Positions 1-13,055 of a stretch of DNA of 64,000 nt are shown one piece after another; within the stretch, counting starts at the first letter, position 1; every line of letters starts with the position of its first letter. Source of the stretch: Rhyzopertha dominica (Eukaryota > Arthropoda > Insecta > Coleoptera > Bostrichidae); the NCBI GenBank assembly GCA_025024175.1, contig QCXZ01000064.1:47327325-47391324 (forward strand). The letters run 5' to 3'. The position numbers and the translations under genes were made by a program. The notes under the pieces were generated by a model. It saw only the letters and a program-made list of their open reading frames with translations. It made no database searches and was not told where the DNA came from.

Positions 1-249
1 CAAAATGGCTAGAAACCATATTTCTCCTACTACAGCAGCTGGCCAATTTGTCTAACATGCTTTGATGACTGAAAACTTTTTCTCCCTGCTCCAGAAAAAT
101 GTAGTGCATGCTGGCCACGTGCATTTCTGATTTATACTGATGGTAATGTAACCAAATTTCCAATAGCGAACATATTGATCCTGATTCCTGCGGTGCATAA
201 ATGAATANACCCTAAGCNGCGTTTGNCTAATGTTTTGAGTAACCCGTAC

Positions 250-780
250 CCGGACCGCAATTCCAGAAAGCACAGTAAGGGCCAAGATCACAAAGTGGCT
301 TGGTCGTCAGTTTTATTCGTATTGGGAAGACGCGCCGGAACTTTGGCTATCTAGGGCCTTCATCACTGAACCTACGCATGCTCAGGAGCGCAAATGGCTT
401 TTAAGCCTGAGTCGTTCTCAATTGCGATTAATGGTGGGTTTCCTTACGGGACACTGCCAGCTCAACAAACACCTATATAATATGGGTGTAGTATCACCTG
501 TAGGTTCTGGTCAGAAGAGGAGGAAACTCCGATTCACCTCCTTAGCAACTGCGGACAACTGGGAGGCTTTGGAGGTTTGGAGATTTTGACTCTCAATTTA
601 TTGAGATTAAAGATCTTTACAGGGTACCTTGGAGAGAGACGCCGCACTTCTTTGAGAAGGCAGGACTCTTCTAAGCTACCGTGCGGGCACAATGGATCGA
701 AAGGTCTCAGTGCAGCGCCCCGACCCATCTGCGGGGTCGCACCGCAGAAGATAGAATAGAACATAATAGACCGGTAGATA
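250..780 (+). pseudogene. Non-LTR retrotransposon 3' end (RNase H tail), decayed
   Basis: Reading from about 258 the frame runs through a tryptophan-rich stretch (KWLGRQFYSYWEDAPELWLS), then SRSQLRLMVGFLTGHCQLN. The latter is the block at the C-terminal RNase H end of Jockey-type insect LINEs. A frameshift near 502 moves the frame; the sequence then resumes as CRFWSEEEETPIHLLSNCGQ, which matches the Cys-rich segment (EEETPIHLL-CxC) that follows in the family. The tail after 660 looks like the short 3' UTR of such elements. Single Ns at about 208-226 obscure the upstream part, and the window edge cuts off any reverse transcriptase domain. It is a dead 5'-truncated copy. The family assignment is from recognised motifs only; the clade is less certain. 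Confidence 0.75.
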
Positions 781-1609
781 CAACATTGTATTTGACAAAT
801 GCTATTGAAGCTAGTTGTACATAATGTAGCAACTAAATTTCAGCAATACCTAGTATATCAAAAACATTGTACTTTTGTTGTAAGAAGCTAACCTGTTATC
901 CTTTAAATTGTCTTTTAGTTTTATATTCATTGAAGAGAAATGCTGGATTTGTGTAGGGCTACATTATCTTTTGCGTAAGGAATTGGTGGTACTTAAAAAT
1001 CACATTAAGGCTGTTTATACGTACTAGTCTACATGGTTTATGCAGGATAAAATCCGTATTTTTCATCATATCGATTTGAGACTTTTTATCTGAGCGCTTA
1101 AATTATTCCTCTCGGGAGTTGTCATCGTACTTTTTCGAAATTCACACTGACTTGCCGAAAAAAATAAAAGGTGCAAGAAAAAAAAATAAGATTAAAACAA
1201 ACAAAAAATAAGACGACAGCACCAGAGAAAATTTAATTTTGATACGCAAAACATTTGTTATTTTCTTTATCGCAGCAAAAATAATGAATTTTTGTTGCAT
1301 CAAATTTGAATAATTTTAGCACCGAGGGAGTTAACCTTTAATGCTTTGCGGGGCGGAGCTTCGCGCTCGTAAACTATGCAGATGTACCCCTTGTTGCAAT
1401 CCTTTTATAATTTGCAGATGGATCATTGTGGTCGTAAATTATCTGTCTTTATTGTCTCTTCTTAAAACTGTCACCACTTTTGTTTTATCACTAGGGAAAT
1501 CTTTGATGCTACTCGAAGGTTTTAGTTTTGAATACACACGCAGAAAGAGTACTTTTGGGGGTTAAAACAGGAAAATTGCTACACGTAGGTGTGTGAAATA
1601 AATTTTGCA
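781..1609. other. Spacer with no recognised gene
   Basis: AT-rich sequence between two transposon relics. Poly-A-rich patches lie at 1160-1210. The short open frames here (for example 1341-1565) have no recognisable domain and lack a coding look. Confidence 0.5.
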
Positions 1610-2800
1610 TCAATTGTGCAAAGGCAGAGAAGGCTCCCAGTGCAGAGCACAGATGCACAAGAATTGGAAAGGAATATCTACTTGAATGGAATCCGATATA
1701 ATTGCTGAAAGTTTCAAAGTATTGATATGCACGGAATGAAGTATGTAAAACTGGTAGGTGACGGCGACAGACTTCTGACCGTAAATCCTTACGGACCACA
1801 ACTAGTTCGCCAAATGCACAAACCATCTGCTGAGAAACTGTCTCAGAATTGCATCAAATGGCAAAAAGTCGTTTAAGTTCGACAAAAAATAAGGTTTACC
1901 TGTGAAGCTGTGGAAAAGTTTGAAAACTAACATAGAGCGAATGAGAGGAGCAATAAAGAAAGCACTAAATTTCAGGAAAACAGAGGATGTTTCGTTTGAT
2001 GAACAATTGGCAGGATTATCTACAGACACTGAAAATTGCCCAAGGCATGTATTTGGTGATCATAAAAATTGTGAAAATTACTTTTGCACAGAACCAAAAC
2101 CAAACAAAGAGAATTTCATTTCTGAAATGGACGAATGTGGTTTGCTTGGCGATTAACGGACATGCTCTAAAAGATTAGTACAAAATGTTCATAACCTTTT
2201 ACTAAATATGACTAGCAACGCAACAGGGACAAATAATTCATCGAAAAATTGCCAAACGAACCCCCGGAAAATTTACAAAAAAAAGGTATGAGCCGTATTC
2301 CTAAGCGGAAACGAGATAAAGCTTGTAGAATACTTTTCGCAGGTGATCAACCACAAACAAAAGAAAAACAAGTCTGTTGGTCCCGATTCAGATCATGGCC
2401 AAGTCAACAGTGAATCTGATGAAGAAGATGTCATCGATGATGACTATAAAGAGCAGCAAACGAAATAGAAAACGATAGCATAGGTCAGTCTACTAATCCG
2501 AGGTGGTTCCAAGAACGATTATATAGATTAACTGCTTCCAATGTTGGTCGTGTTGTATTTCGCCGGAATCGCAATACCTATGACATTCTTGCTAAAAGTA
2601 TTTTTCATTCTCCCTCCAAAGGCAATAAATATATACGTTGGGGCAGTGATAATGAAGACTTGGCAAAAAAATTGAAACTCTAACTGGATTTAAAATTAAA
2701 AACTCTGGTTTATTTGTGCACAGCAATCACCAGTTTCTTGCTGTCAGTCCAATCAATGACACTGCCATTATAGAAATTAAATATCCTAGCTCCATAATAG
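1610..2800 (+). pseudogene. Mutator-like transposase / YqaJ exonuclease gene, decayed
   Basis: Fragments in several frames line up in the order expected for the insect Mutator-like transposase domain fused to a YqaJ-type nuclease. At 1656-1790 there is a stretch with MESDIIAESFK and, one frame over, MKYVKLVGDGD, which is the transposase core signature. At 1987-2156 an open frame reads DVSFDEQLAGL, then HVFGDHKNCENYFC with its Cys/His pairs, and ends ISEMDECGLLGD. At 2497-2690 the reading is PRWFQERLYRLTASNVGRVV, the start of the YqaJ fold. An A-run frameshift near 2670 leads into ETLTGFKIKNSGLF and IIEIKYPSS (about 2680-2795), the YqaJ metal-site region with E-x-K. At least three frameshifts, stops and an internal deletion make it a pseudogene. 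No terminal repeats or target duplication were found. It is probably a fossil of a large DNA element; the domain calls rest on motif memory. Confidence 0.7.
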
Positions 2801-3974
2801 TTATCAAACATTACTGTATAAATATATTAACGGTAATTGTTATTTTTATACATTACTTTACAGAAACAAAAATATTTTTTTTTAGATTGTGAGTTTACAT
2901 GTTTTATTAGTATTATTAATAGTAAAAATTCACGTTTCTGAGTTTTTCAAATATATTCACAAACAAAATCCATCTTGCTTCACTTTTTTTAAATTTTGAT
3001 TAAAGTATTTATTCGTCAAAAAAGTTTCACTTGGGGCTAAAGGGTGCAAGTCAGAGTTGTAGGAATGTAATTAATTTACTTGGTGTAAAATTAATTACAC
3101 ATAATTCAACTAAATTAAAGAAAAAGTTTCAACAGAAAAAGTAACTTTTGCGCAAATGACAAGTTACCGTGCTCATAAACGGTTGGTCCGTGTGCAATAT
3201 GCTGTCAGTACTGGAGTGACAGGTTAGGGGGTCATAACTTATCTTGCAGACCAATAGTGCAGCTGCAATATAGTGACAGGCTTTGTCACGTCCACGTTGA
3301 CTAATTATGTTACAAAAAAAATTTACTTGGCCCAAAACGTATGAACAGCCTTAAGTTAAACTTCCCATTCCACAAACAAAAGATATCGTGATTACAATAA
3401 GATATTTACTCTAATTTATATTTATATAGGGGCACGAGCATCGTTCTGCTGGACCACTTATTCCTTTCACCGCCAATACTGCAGGCATTTATCCACCGCA
3501 CTATATTTTTATTTCACACGCTACCCTTGCACAAAAGCAGGTCCTCGAAAAACGATTGACACAGCCATTCAACGTGCAGCACAGTGGCTTTTGAGCATTG
3601 TCATTTTCAGTCTATAAAAGAAAATTACATCAACAAGCATCCATTGTACGGGCGGCGAACAATGAAGAGAGCTCGCGCAAATAAACCTCGTGGGCATAGT
3701 TGGCACTATAAAAATGGAAAGCACCGCTCACGTCGATATCAGCCAGCCATCATCGTGAAAACAGGTTTTTTACCGATGAAAAACAAAAGTATGTGCTTAA
3801 TTTGTTATGCTGTGGTGCTGTAGCACTCAGTGGCGGCACATCTCAATGCGTAGTTTTTAAAAGATTCTTAATTCACATTAATACTTTTTTTGTCAATGAT
3901 TTATTCTGCCCGTTTACTTCTTGAAGAAAGTTCAATGGGCCTGTTGCCTCCTTTTCTTTTATTGCAGAATATGA
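2801..3974. other. Spacer, one unrecognised small ORF
   Basis: Mostly AT-rich. A 79-codon frame at 3584-3823 is basic and Arg/Lys-rich, with no known domain. The stretch 3430-3730 is less AT-rich and may be another transposon fragment, but I cannot place it. Confidence 0.4.
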
Positions 3975-4100
3975 ATCTACATGAAAAAAAATAGACCCCT
4001 GTTTTCTTTATTTTTCGCAAAGCGCTTAGTTAATGTTTAAAAAAATTGTTTATGTTTAAAGTTTGAATCTCTGACGTCACTGTTCTCTGGCGCGCCTAGT
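3975..4100 (+). repeat. Dispersed repeat, copy 1 (inverted match at 49.5 kb)
   Basis: The segment containing TTTTTCGCAAAGCGCTTAGT and ending in CTGACGTCACTGTTCTCTGG is found again, reverse-complemented, at about 49505-49620 with few changes over more than 90 bases. It has no coding content. It is probably part of a non-autonomous element. Confidence 0.65.
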
Positions 4101-7100
4101 GCGGTGTAACTGTGTGATGTTGCCACGCCATTTTCTGATCCTGGCATTCCTGTCGGCCGAGATGAGGTTTCTAAAACCGAAGTCGCAGCAGCATTGCCAT
4201 TTTATTCCAAACTCGCAACCGTAATTATAAATTATAAAAACCTACACGCGAATGGATGTGTTAAACGCGATTCGTTGTTAGACGTTTTTACTGTAAATAT
4301 TAAAACGTAAAATATATTAAATTAAAATATTATCGCAAACAGAATTCATTTTATGGCAGCCGCAGGATAAGTCCATATTTCAAGTGATATTAAAACTGGA
4401 ACAACTATTTATTAAGTAGGTAAACTCGTTTAAACCTAGGTAACAGCGTGTCTAGCTGTCATTCAACGATTTACTGTCAAGGGCAACAACCCCATTGTTC
4501 AAATTTAAATTGATTTTAATACACAATTTATAAGGGATTGACAAGTTTTTGTACTAAGAAATGTAAATAAAAATTTTGACCAAGAAATGTAGTATTTGGC
4601 GTTTGTTTTCGAGTTGAAACTGGATCAACAAATTTTGACCTTATTTGTCAAAGTAAGTATTAATCGAAGTAATAACACTATTGCTTAGATTCAATCGGAA
4701 CACTATTGACTGAAAGCGACAAGATTCAAATATTGATACTGAAGTAATTAATTTATTCAGAGAGAAATAGCCTATTAAAAAATTGTGAGGTAGTGCTTTT
4801 GGGCAAAATATAATCCACAGCCGATGAGAAAACACTGTCCAGAAAAAGTAAATGATTCAACATGGACTGTTGATGATTGAAATAGTGGGATTAATATTAT
4901 TCCTTGAAGAAATTTGCACTTAAGAGCACTATTTGGGATCATTCCAGGAAGTTCAAAAACTCGCTGTTTCTTTATCCTTTAGAAGGTGATGTCCCGAATA
5001 TAAACATCTTCTGATGCCAATAAAATGGTGCGATACCTATTTTGCAAAACCTGTCGGTAAATTTCTGCATGGATAGGTATTATATTATAGATGGAAATCG
5101 ATCCTTTGAATTCCCACCCAAATAGACAGACTAATTTTCACGATGATACTTGAAATGCAAGTTTTAGAGATGAAACTTGTAAATGTTGAGTGAGCTAAAA
5201 GAACGAATGCGGTAAGAGTAACGACATTTGTAAAAGTAAATGGTATGCACTTCAATCGATTACGTCATATTTCTAATTTGGACCGCACAAATTTTTAAAT
5301 TACGTCCTGTCCAGTTGTAGTGGATGCAAATTTTTATACCTGTATGCGTTATTTCCAAATTCTACTTCAGATTCTAAACTTCAGTCACATATAACATACC
5401 ATCGCTGGTGTATTAGTATGTCTTAGGTCCTTGTACTAGAAGTGTGCTTTAATACTGAAAATAATATGGCTTATTTCGTGAACCGTCATAAATAACAATA
5501 AAACAAGAAATCTTTGAACGAGCTTTAAATATTGTGTGATTCTTAATAATGTTGCCATTGCTCGAAAACGAGCCTAATTCAAACGCTAAAAAAGTGAGTA
5601 TTATAATATATATAATTTAGCTGCCTGGTATTTCTAATAATAAACTACATATCTTTAAGGTGCTCTTGTTACTGAGAGATTCAATACTGTATTAAATGCT
5701 TAAAAAACTATGCTACAGGAACTCATAATACTTTTATGGGACGTGTGTAATTATATTTTGTTTTTCATTTCTACAAAGGTTGTACATTATATAATATTTT
5801 AGTGTAATGACAATCATGTGTTGAATTCAGCACGTCACATTCCTGCATTTGCTGTATCGCATTACGTTCATCTACCATGCACCTACAAAATACTTTGCTT
5901 CACATCTCTATCAAATTATGAATATTACGAGATTGCCTGATAAGTGTATTAATCACGTTAATGCTCACTTATCCAACTCCAACATGCAATAAATGGTAAT
6001 GGTCGGAGCATGCTGTTATACGCGGTCACGTAAATAGTATTAATAATTTAAACTGCCATTTGCTCCGTAAATATGCCTCCCAACGATAGTGAATTGAATA
6101 TTGTGGCAAATCAGCTCTCTGCTTTGATTTTATCGATTTGAATTTTAGTTAGTAAACTGCATACGTTTGCAAACACATTCTACTAGTAAAAACTAACAAG
6201 AAAGTTTCTCAGTAAATTATTTTCACATGGAGATAATATGATCCCTAGCTCTAGAAAACCTAGAATTAGGTCACAAAGGCCACTTAAACCATGTGGTTTA
6301 CCAATACAAGGTAATCTCTACTATGCAAAGTCGGACTTTATTATCCAAATAAAATATAACTTTTAATTTCTAATAATAATATGCTAATATGCTTGACCCT
6401 AGTGACAAACTTGAATTTATAGTTCCACTCTCTCTTCATAACAAGGCTAAGAAGTTAAGGATGATTCAGTGTTACATGAGATTGGTTATCGTATTCATTT
6501 ATTATTTTCTAATGACATATTCAAAGTAGTTAAAGTATAACCTACCTATATAATCGACGTTATAGTAAACGGATAGTCTAGCAAGCTGATAACTCATTAC
6601 CAACAATATCTATACATCAACGGTTTTCTGCAATTAACAGATGACAATCAGAATGGTGCCGGATTACACGTTGCAAGTATAATATTAAAATGTGGAACAA
6701 GAACTATCTACTGTAGGGGCAAAAATCGATCAACAAATCTATCTTAAGGTAATTCATAAGCTTAAGAAGTAAGCATATATTCAAAATAAGATCTGATTGT
6801 AGAGCATGTCTGGTGTTACAATCCACACTCTGTATCTATACATAATGAGAGACATTCTTGGCACAAATATCAATCCTCAGTTACATACTCAGTATATGTA
6901 TTCATACGAGGGAAATACATGAAAGAACGAAATAAGGTAGTGCTACGTGCATGCAAAAAGGTGTTACTTTTATAGCCTGACCTAAATCGCAGCCGATCAT
7001 AGTACATCGTTCATAATTTCGCTCAAGGTAGAACATTAGGATTACGGTTAAGAATACTGAAAATGCCTGTCAGACGCGTGTACTGAAAAACCGAATAGTG

Positions 7101-8395
7101 TGTTATATTAAAAATCAAGCAAATTTGTCTAAAATGGGTAGACACATTAAAGAATGTTATTAAAGACAATTCATGTTTCCCACTAACGGTAGAAATCCGC
7201 GTAACCAATACTATTAACCTTATTTTGTCATGAACTACTCAAATAACGCGTCGTTAATAGAAAGCTTGTTGTTTTACCCTAAAAATTGATCAATACAATT
7301 TACAAATCAAACTTTTTGGCAGATTACAATACGCCTGCTGAATTGCCGAAGGTCCTGCAGACGTCACATCTCGTATCATGTGATTCGCGCGGCAATGGCC
7401 ATACATAACTACGGCGACCAGCGCTATACAGTGCTGATGGTACACCTTCGATTTGATTCTTTTTTTCACTGTTTTCATTCATTCATTCACTATATTTCTT
7501 TGGTACGGATAGTTTTTTGGCGCTTGTCTTTCATACTTATATGATTTGCATTAGTTGCGTTTATTACGGATGTATGTACCTAGGTTCGAGCATGCACGAG
7601 CACGACAGGATTTACAAAAGTCACGTCGAACAATTTTTGAGTGAACGATTCAATACAGATAAAAAATATCTGGCCCGAGCAATTTTTTACGTAACCATAA
7701 GAGCAAATGGCCTTTATACTAGGGTTTGGGATATTGTAGTGTAAGAGGGATACTGATCGAGAGCGGACCGTTTTAGTGTTTTCATGTGCATTTATATATG
7801 TATATCATATCGAAACATGTTACTGCTGGTCGGAGCATATATAATATAATAATATAAGTTACTATAACTCAAAAAATGTTTTTTGGAACTTTTAAATAAG
7901 AGACATGGCGCTAAACTTGTGACGTCACAAGTGCTGGAATTTCCGCTGAAGGAGGATAAAATGTGCACATGTTGGCAACTATGTTACTGTGCATGAAAGC
8001 GTTGCTGTCAGATGTTCGATGTTTGTGTGCTGTCTGTGCGCTTTGGCGAAAGGTTTTTTTTTTGTATTTATTTTTAATAATAATGCGGAAAGTTACAAAA
8101 GGTAAATTCAACAGACACAAGGTTTACCTCTTGACAGCTGACTCGCGCCTCTCTTGCGACGTATAACGTTGGCACACTTTCGGTTTTGCAGACCCGCCAA
8201 TTTTAAAATCTATTCAGTCTTTGAAGTGTCTTTTCTTAAGTATAAATATTTTTGTTATGCTTTAATTTACATAATACGTTTATATGACAAGTCTCTTATT
8301 AGCATTTTTTTTAATCCCCAACACAGGCGCGATCCCCATTCCTTCACGTAAAGTGAAGTTAAACTAGCCTTGTAGATTACAAATTGTGGTACCAT
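4101..8395. other. Long AT-rich stretch without recognised genes
   Basis: No domain-bearing reading frame was seen on either strand; all open frames are under 80 codons and look random. The block at 4085-4215 is GC-richer. A perfect TGACGTCA lies at 7920-7927 inside a 14-base palindrome (ACTTGTGACGTCACAAGT with its flanks). Confidence 0.5.
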
Positions 8396-8760
8396 ATATA
8401 TTTGCAACTTGGTCAAAGCATTATCTCACGTAATCATTGGAATGAACTACGCTTATTCTTAGAGGTTGGAGTATTCATTTGTCAGCGAGATACTCAGTAT
8501 AACCATTAGAGTTACTGTGTGCATTTCCAGCTTGGTCGAAGTGAACGTTTCGATTCTTGGGACAATATCCCTACGTAGTCATAAGAGTAAGCTGCACCAA
8601 TACTAGGGGCTGTGGGTTGTGGCGCTCGTGTGCAAGTTTNACGAGTAGTGGTATTATATGCATTTCTAGCTAAATCTTAAATTTCACCATAAGAGTTACA
8701 TTAGATGTTGGTGCGTTCTTCTGCAAGTCAGGTGCTATAGATGAATAGCTATTTCACAAT
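8396..8760. repeat. Diverged tandem repeat of about 125 bp
   Basis: Three stretches starting near 8396, 8520 and 8652 share the order GCA-ACTTGGTCaAAG or a variant, then about 60 bases, then a CATAAGAGTTA-like block. Similarity is low, so the repeat is old. It may be a degenerate satellite or the edge of a decayed element. Confidence 0.35.
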
Positions 8761-9339
8761 ATGTATTTGCATTTTGTGGGTTGTTGCATCTTGTTTGTTA
8801 TAATAAATCAGTACTATCTTTTAAAGTACGTTTACTAAAACTAACCTTTAAGGGATAGTTACATTAAAATATTCGTCTTGCTAGAACACTACTGTTTTGG
8901 AAAATAATAATATGACCACTCAGTACGACAATTGGCAGAATTTGTGTATTTTAGCAAATTAAAGCGAAATCTCGTGTATACTAAGGTGTATAAACTATCA
9001 AAGCACTGACGTCAGAGATGAGTGTGAAAAAATGGGCGTCGCTGCGAACGTTTATATTATAAGTTATTTTGTATTTCTGAGACTTGCGCTATTAGAAGGC
9101 AACAGATTTTTCAATTAATTTCCATAAAGCAGCTCACGTTTTTAACGTTTTCAAAAAATTGGAAAACACCGAATTAGGTAAGTGCCAAATAACATTAAAA
9201 AGTTGATCACTCTGTTTGTTTGTATTTCCGATGAAAAAATAAATTTATCATCCATGAAACAGTATCTATAACCCAATCACTAGGAAGCTGTGTCCATTTA
9301 GAATTACATTTTGAATGGCATTTTACCTTACTGACCGAA

Positions 9340-9610
9340 CTTCTGCGGTCTTGCATTAGCTAATTTTCCGCGCCAGTCCCTATCGCAAATGCATTCTGGC
9401 CCTTCGAATTAATTATTTGATCTGTGATTAAAACGTCGGTATGTGCACACGCTGGAAACAATGCAAATGACGTTTGATAAATATCGCGCCGTTAATTATC
9501 CATGATCTGAACAAATTACGTAATTTGTGTGCCGGGATGCGGTCCACGGCGCTTATTAATTTATATATACGTTGCAGGAATTTCACACATGAAATTTCCT
9601 GATGACAGGT
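9340..9610. promoter_or_regulatory. Candidate conserved regulatory element (homeodomain/POU-site rich)
   Basis: The block is GC-richer than its surroundings and dense in developmental transcription-factor words: TTAGCTAATT, GAATTAATTATTTG, GTGATTAAAA, an octamer ATGCAAAT at about 9461, GTTAATTATCC, and TTATTAATTT. This texture is typical of conserved non-coding elements in introns and flanks of insect neural and developmental genes, which would suit a Sidestep-family locus. It is inferred from composition only; no alignment was possible. Confidence 0.35.
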
Positions 9611-10877
9611 GAGTGGCTACCCGTAAAACTAGTTGTACTTTATTGAACTGTACAAGGCATGACTCTTACTCCTCTGTCGGTGCCTAGAAGTGGAGAGCAG
9701 GAGGCATTTCCCGTGTGATAGCGACGTATGAGGGTTGCATGTTAATACAAAGAACCTCTATTTAACACTAACACAGAAGATAGAGGAAAATGGAAAAGGG
9801 TGTGTACATGAAGGCATGTTGAAGATACAATCACATCTGTTAGCGCAACGATTATGCAGGAGTAAGTGGAAGTCATGAATAATTTTGTCTTTTTGGTGTA
9901 TGTTTACATCGGAAGGGGTGTTAGCCCTTTTTAGAAGCGAAACACACTAAACTTGAAGGTTATTGGAAATGACTGGGAATGTCAATTTGAAATGTCTGGA
10001 CAATTTCGCCTATAAGAATGACCCATGCTTTGTCTAAGGAAGATCATAGAAACAGAGAGGCATGAACGAACATGTTTCTGGAACAAATTATATACATAAA
10101 TCACAATGCTTGGATTGAAAGGGATTATGCTCTCACAGCAGTTTGCGACGAATGGGGAATAAAGGATATTTCAATATTCAAGACAAGGGTTGCATTCAAG
10201 GAAGCTCATGGTAAACATCCTTTCAGAAACCAAGAAAGTCGAAGCTACGTTAAAAAGTAATTGAATTTACTATTATATATTCTAGATGTGTAAAGAGCAG
10301 ATCGTAAGTTGTCGTAAGGTGAAGCTCAAAATGTTATTATTGGTACGATTAGGAAGGAAGCATTTAGAATCCAAATCAGGAGCCTTGATAGACAATTTGA
10401 GGTTTATGATAACGGCACATCTTTGTCGTTCTGGACTTCTTTGAGTCTCATATAAGGACGAAATTGAACCAGCAAAAACAAGTTTCAAAAATTGAACAAA
10501 AATTTTGGAAACAAAGTTAATGGCAGTAAAACCTGTTTTGAACAAGCTCATTAACAGCTTTATAAGAAGCAGCCACAAAAGCTGATGGATAGGATGTTAC
10601 TGAAGAAGCGAAGGAACTATACAAGCAGGTTGCAATCGTGTTAGTAGGAATTGGTGGAGTACTAAATTTCATGGACGACATATTAGATTTTGAAGGTAAT
10701 CAAATCACAGGAAATGCATCTGCAACAAGCTTTACGGATTCTTAGAGAAAATAGTGTATTATTAAATAAAAATTGATGTATTATTAAAATGACAATGATT
10801 GAACCCCTACGACGTGCTCCTGTGAAGGGTTAGAAGCGTTCTGAAGCTATGATGCAGTTATAAAAACCTTAAAACCT
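9611..10877. other. Spacer with an unrecognised 62-codon ORF
   Basis: A frame at 10072-10260 encodes a mildly basic 62-residue peptide that looks more protein-like than its neighbours (AWIERDYALTAVCDEWGI). It has no domain I can name. It could be a transposon scrap. Nothing else was recognised. Confidence 0.3.
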
Positions 10878-11018
10878 GTTGCACAAACGTAGATTAAAGT
10901 TAATCCGAGTTTAATCCGTGGTCGCTGCCTAGCAACGTCATGAATCCGGTATTCTGATTGGTGTTGCTATAGCAACGACCGCGGATTAAACTCGGATGAA
11001 ACTAATCGCATGTGCAAC
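10878..11018. mobile_element. Small inverted-repeat element (141 bp, MITE-like)
   Basis: Starts GTTGCACAAACG and ends with the near complement CGCATGTGCAAC. The arms continue inward for about 55 bases and share ATCCGAGTTTAATCCG and its complement. There is no coding capacity. A target duplication is not clear. It is a hairpin-forming non-autonomous DNA element. Confidence 0.75.
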
Positions 11019-12070
11019 GTCAAATGGTTTGTATAGGTTTTAATACAATTGGCCTTTTTGGCCAAATGTGTATACGGTATTGGCAAACCGAAAATGTCTA
11101 TAGGGAGAGCACGTATAAAGCTTCAGGGCATATAAAGTCCCGGAACATTAAATATGGCGAATTCTTGTAAAAACTATGTTAACAAGGTGCTCTTTTGGAA
11201 CTATTCAGCAGGAACTATTCGTGCTATATCATTTCATATGCTCGTCTAGTAGCTGTAACTGTAACAGTAGCAGATGAGAAGTACTGTGCACAGACTAAAG
11301 AAGAACTCCTTAAATGAAAAACTAACTTGAACACCAATCAGTAGGTCCAGTGGGGACTACAATGATATTGTTCTAAACATAAACAAAATCTCAACAATAA
11401 TTCAACAAAAGCTGGAAGCTCTCCACGAATAGCATCCTGAAGTGTTTCAGCATCTGCAATATTCGTGTGCGGGTAAGAAGGCATAATATAGGTGTAGTCC
11501 ATTATACTGGTTTTCATGGATTCGCAATAACAAATAAATAAAATAAAGCCCCTGTTTAATTCCCCCAAGGAAAAGTTCTTCATCGAATGTGAGATCAACT
11601 AGCCCTTCATTGTTGTGGATTAAAGATGCAGTATGGGAGCTAATCTAGCGTTAAATACAAGTCAGTGTTTTTGAAGTCTCGATTCTCTATTTTTATTTTT
11701 AGATTGCCTATTAATAGCTATTTCATCTTATTACTATAGTAATATGGCTGAACCCTAATTATTGAATAAAAATATATCGTTTTTGTGCAGTAATATCGTT
11801 CTTGCCCGAAAACTTCGTCTAAAGTGTCAACTAATCTATGTGTCTCCTCCAACTTTCTGGGAAAAGTCAATTCTGCTACTTCCAGTGGAATTTAGATTTT
11901 TTTTTGAAATATATAGGACAAACTTAATAATTTGTGGCGATAAAACGTGCTAGAAAAAATACATTAGGTATGCAATTTACAATTGTAGCCCTGCAATCGC
12001 TTATACACCATCAAAGGAATCCAAACAGGTATTGCATGCTTCTTACATCGAGTTTTTTTTTAATTTTTTT
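11019..12070. other. Spacer, nothing recognised
   Basis: AT-rich DNA. The longest frames (86 codons minus at 11338-11598, 63 codons plus at 11762-11953) carry no motif and are probably chance. Confidence 0.45.
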
Positions 12071-12088
12071 GATAATAATAATAATAGT

Positions 12089-12121
<33 letters not shown>

Positions 12122-12139
12122 GATAATAATAATAATAAC
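12071..12139. repeat. (TAA)n microsatellite
   Basis: An interrupted run of TAA/ATA triplets of about 69 bp. It creates spurious poly-Asn and poly-Ile reading frames on the two strands. Confidence 0.95.
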
Positions 12140-13055
12140 ATCTATATGGTTCCTAATCTTTCTGCAATGAATCCTAATTTCCTTCTGCTGCATGTTATTT
12201 TTGGAAAGGGTGTTCATTCCAGTACAATAGACGCTTGTTTGTTGGAAACCTCAAGAACACGATGCAGCTCAAAATGTATGTACGCCACAGTTCGGAACAC
12301 ATTTCTTTTTCATCATGAAAAATGTATTAATATGGGAATGAGACAACACTAAACTAATAAATAAATAAACTAATCTTGGGAATGATTAGTCTACGTTTAT
12401 GTTGGGGAGTGAGGCAAATTGACTATATTGCGGTTATTGGTCAAAGGAGAATCCACGCCGGATGAGCAAAGGCAGCACACAATGTGTATAAAAGCTCAAT
12501 GACTTAGACTGACGATTAGAATCAATATGCTTTGAAAAAAATCTCAATGAAACGCGTTATTTGGAATTCTCGCAAGAAAAAGCAGTTGACGAATTCCGAT
12601 ATTGTGTTTCCTTTCAACGTAGAACGTGATGACTAAAAAGATTATACGTCTCCCTGTTTTGTAACGTCTGCCACGATTACCTTGATGCAGTATTTGTAGG
12701 CTGGTGCATTGGTAGAAAAGAAGTTATTTAATGTGTACGCCGATATTCAGGCCTTACACCCCTTTGGGCTATTTTTTTGTAGAAATACCTAAAAAAAAAG
12801 CAAGACTAATACGAAACATGCACAAATCGAGAGCCGAAAAGAAGAATAGGTTACCAGTGTTAGGATAATTTCCCTTGAAGTAATTGGAAATGTTCAAAAC
12901 CATCTTCTTTTACGTTTAGTGTAATGGATGGACACATTGAACATTTGTTGAGATAAAAGTATTAAGTTGTGTTGCTTTAATTTCTAGTAAACGCTTTTGT
13001 TTAACATATTGTAAATTATACCAAATATGAAGCCATACAAGATTGCAAAGTGTTT
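12140..13055. other. Spacer, nothing recognised
   Basis: AT-rich sequence without a supported gene, RNA or repeat on either strand. Confidence 0.4.

Noticed and set aside
12011..12352. Poly-Asn and poly-Ile reading frames
   Set aside because: They are translations of the (TAA)n microsatellite.
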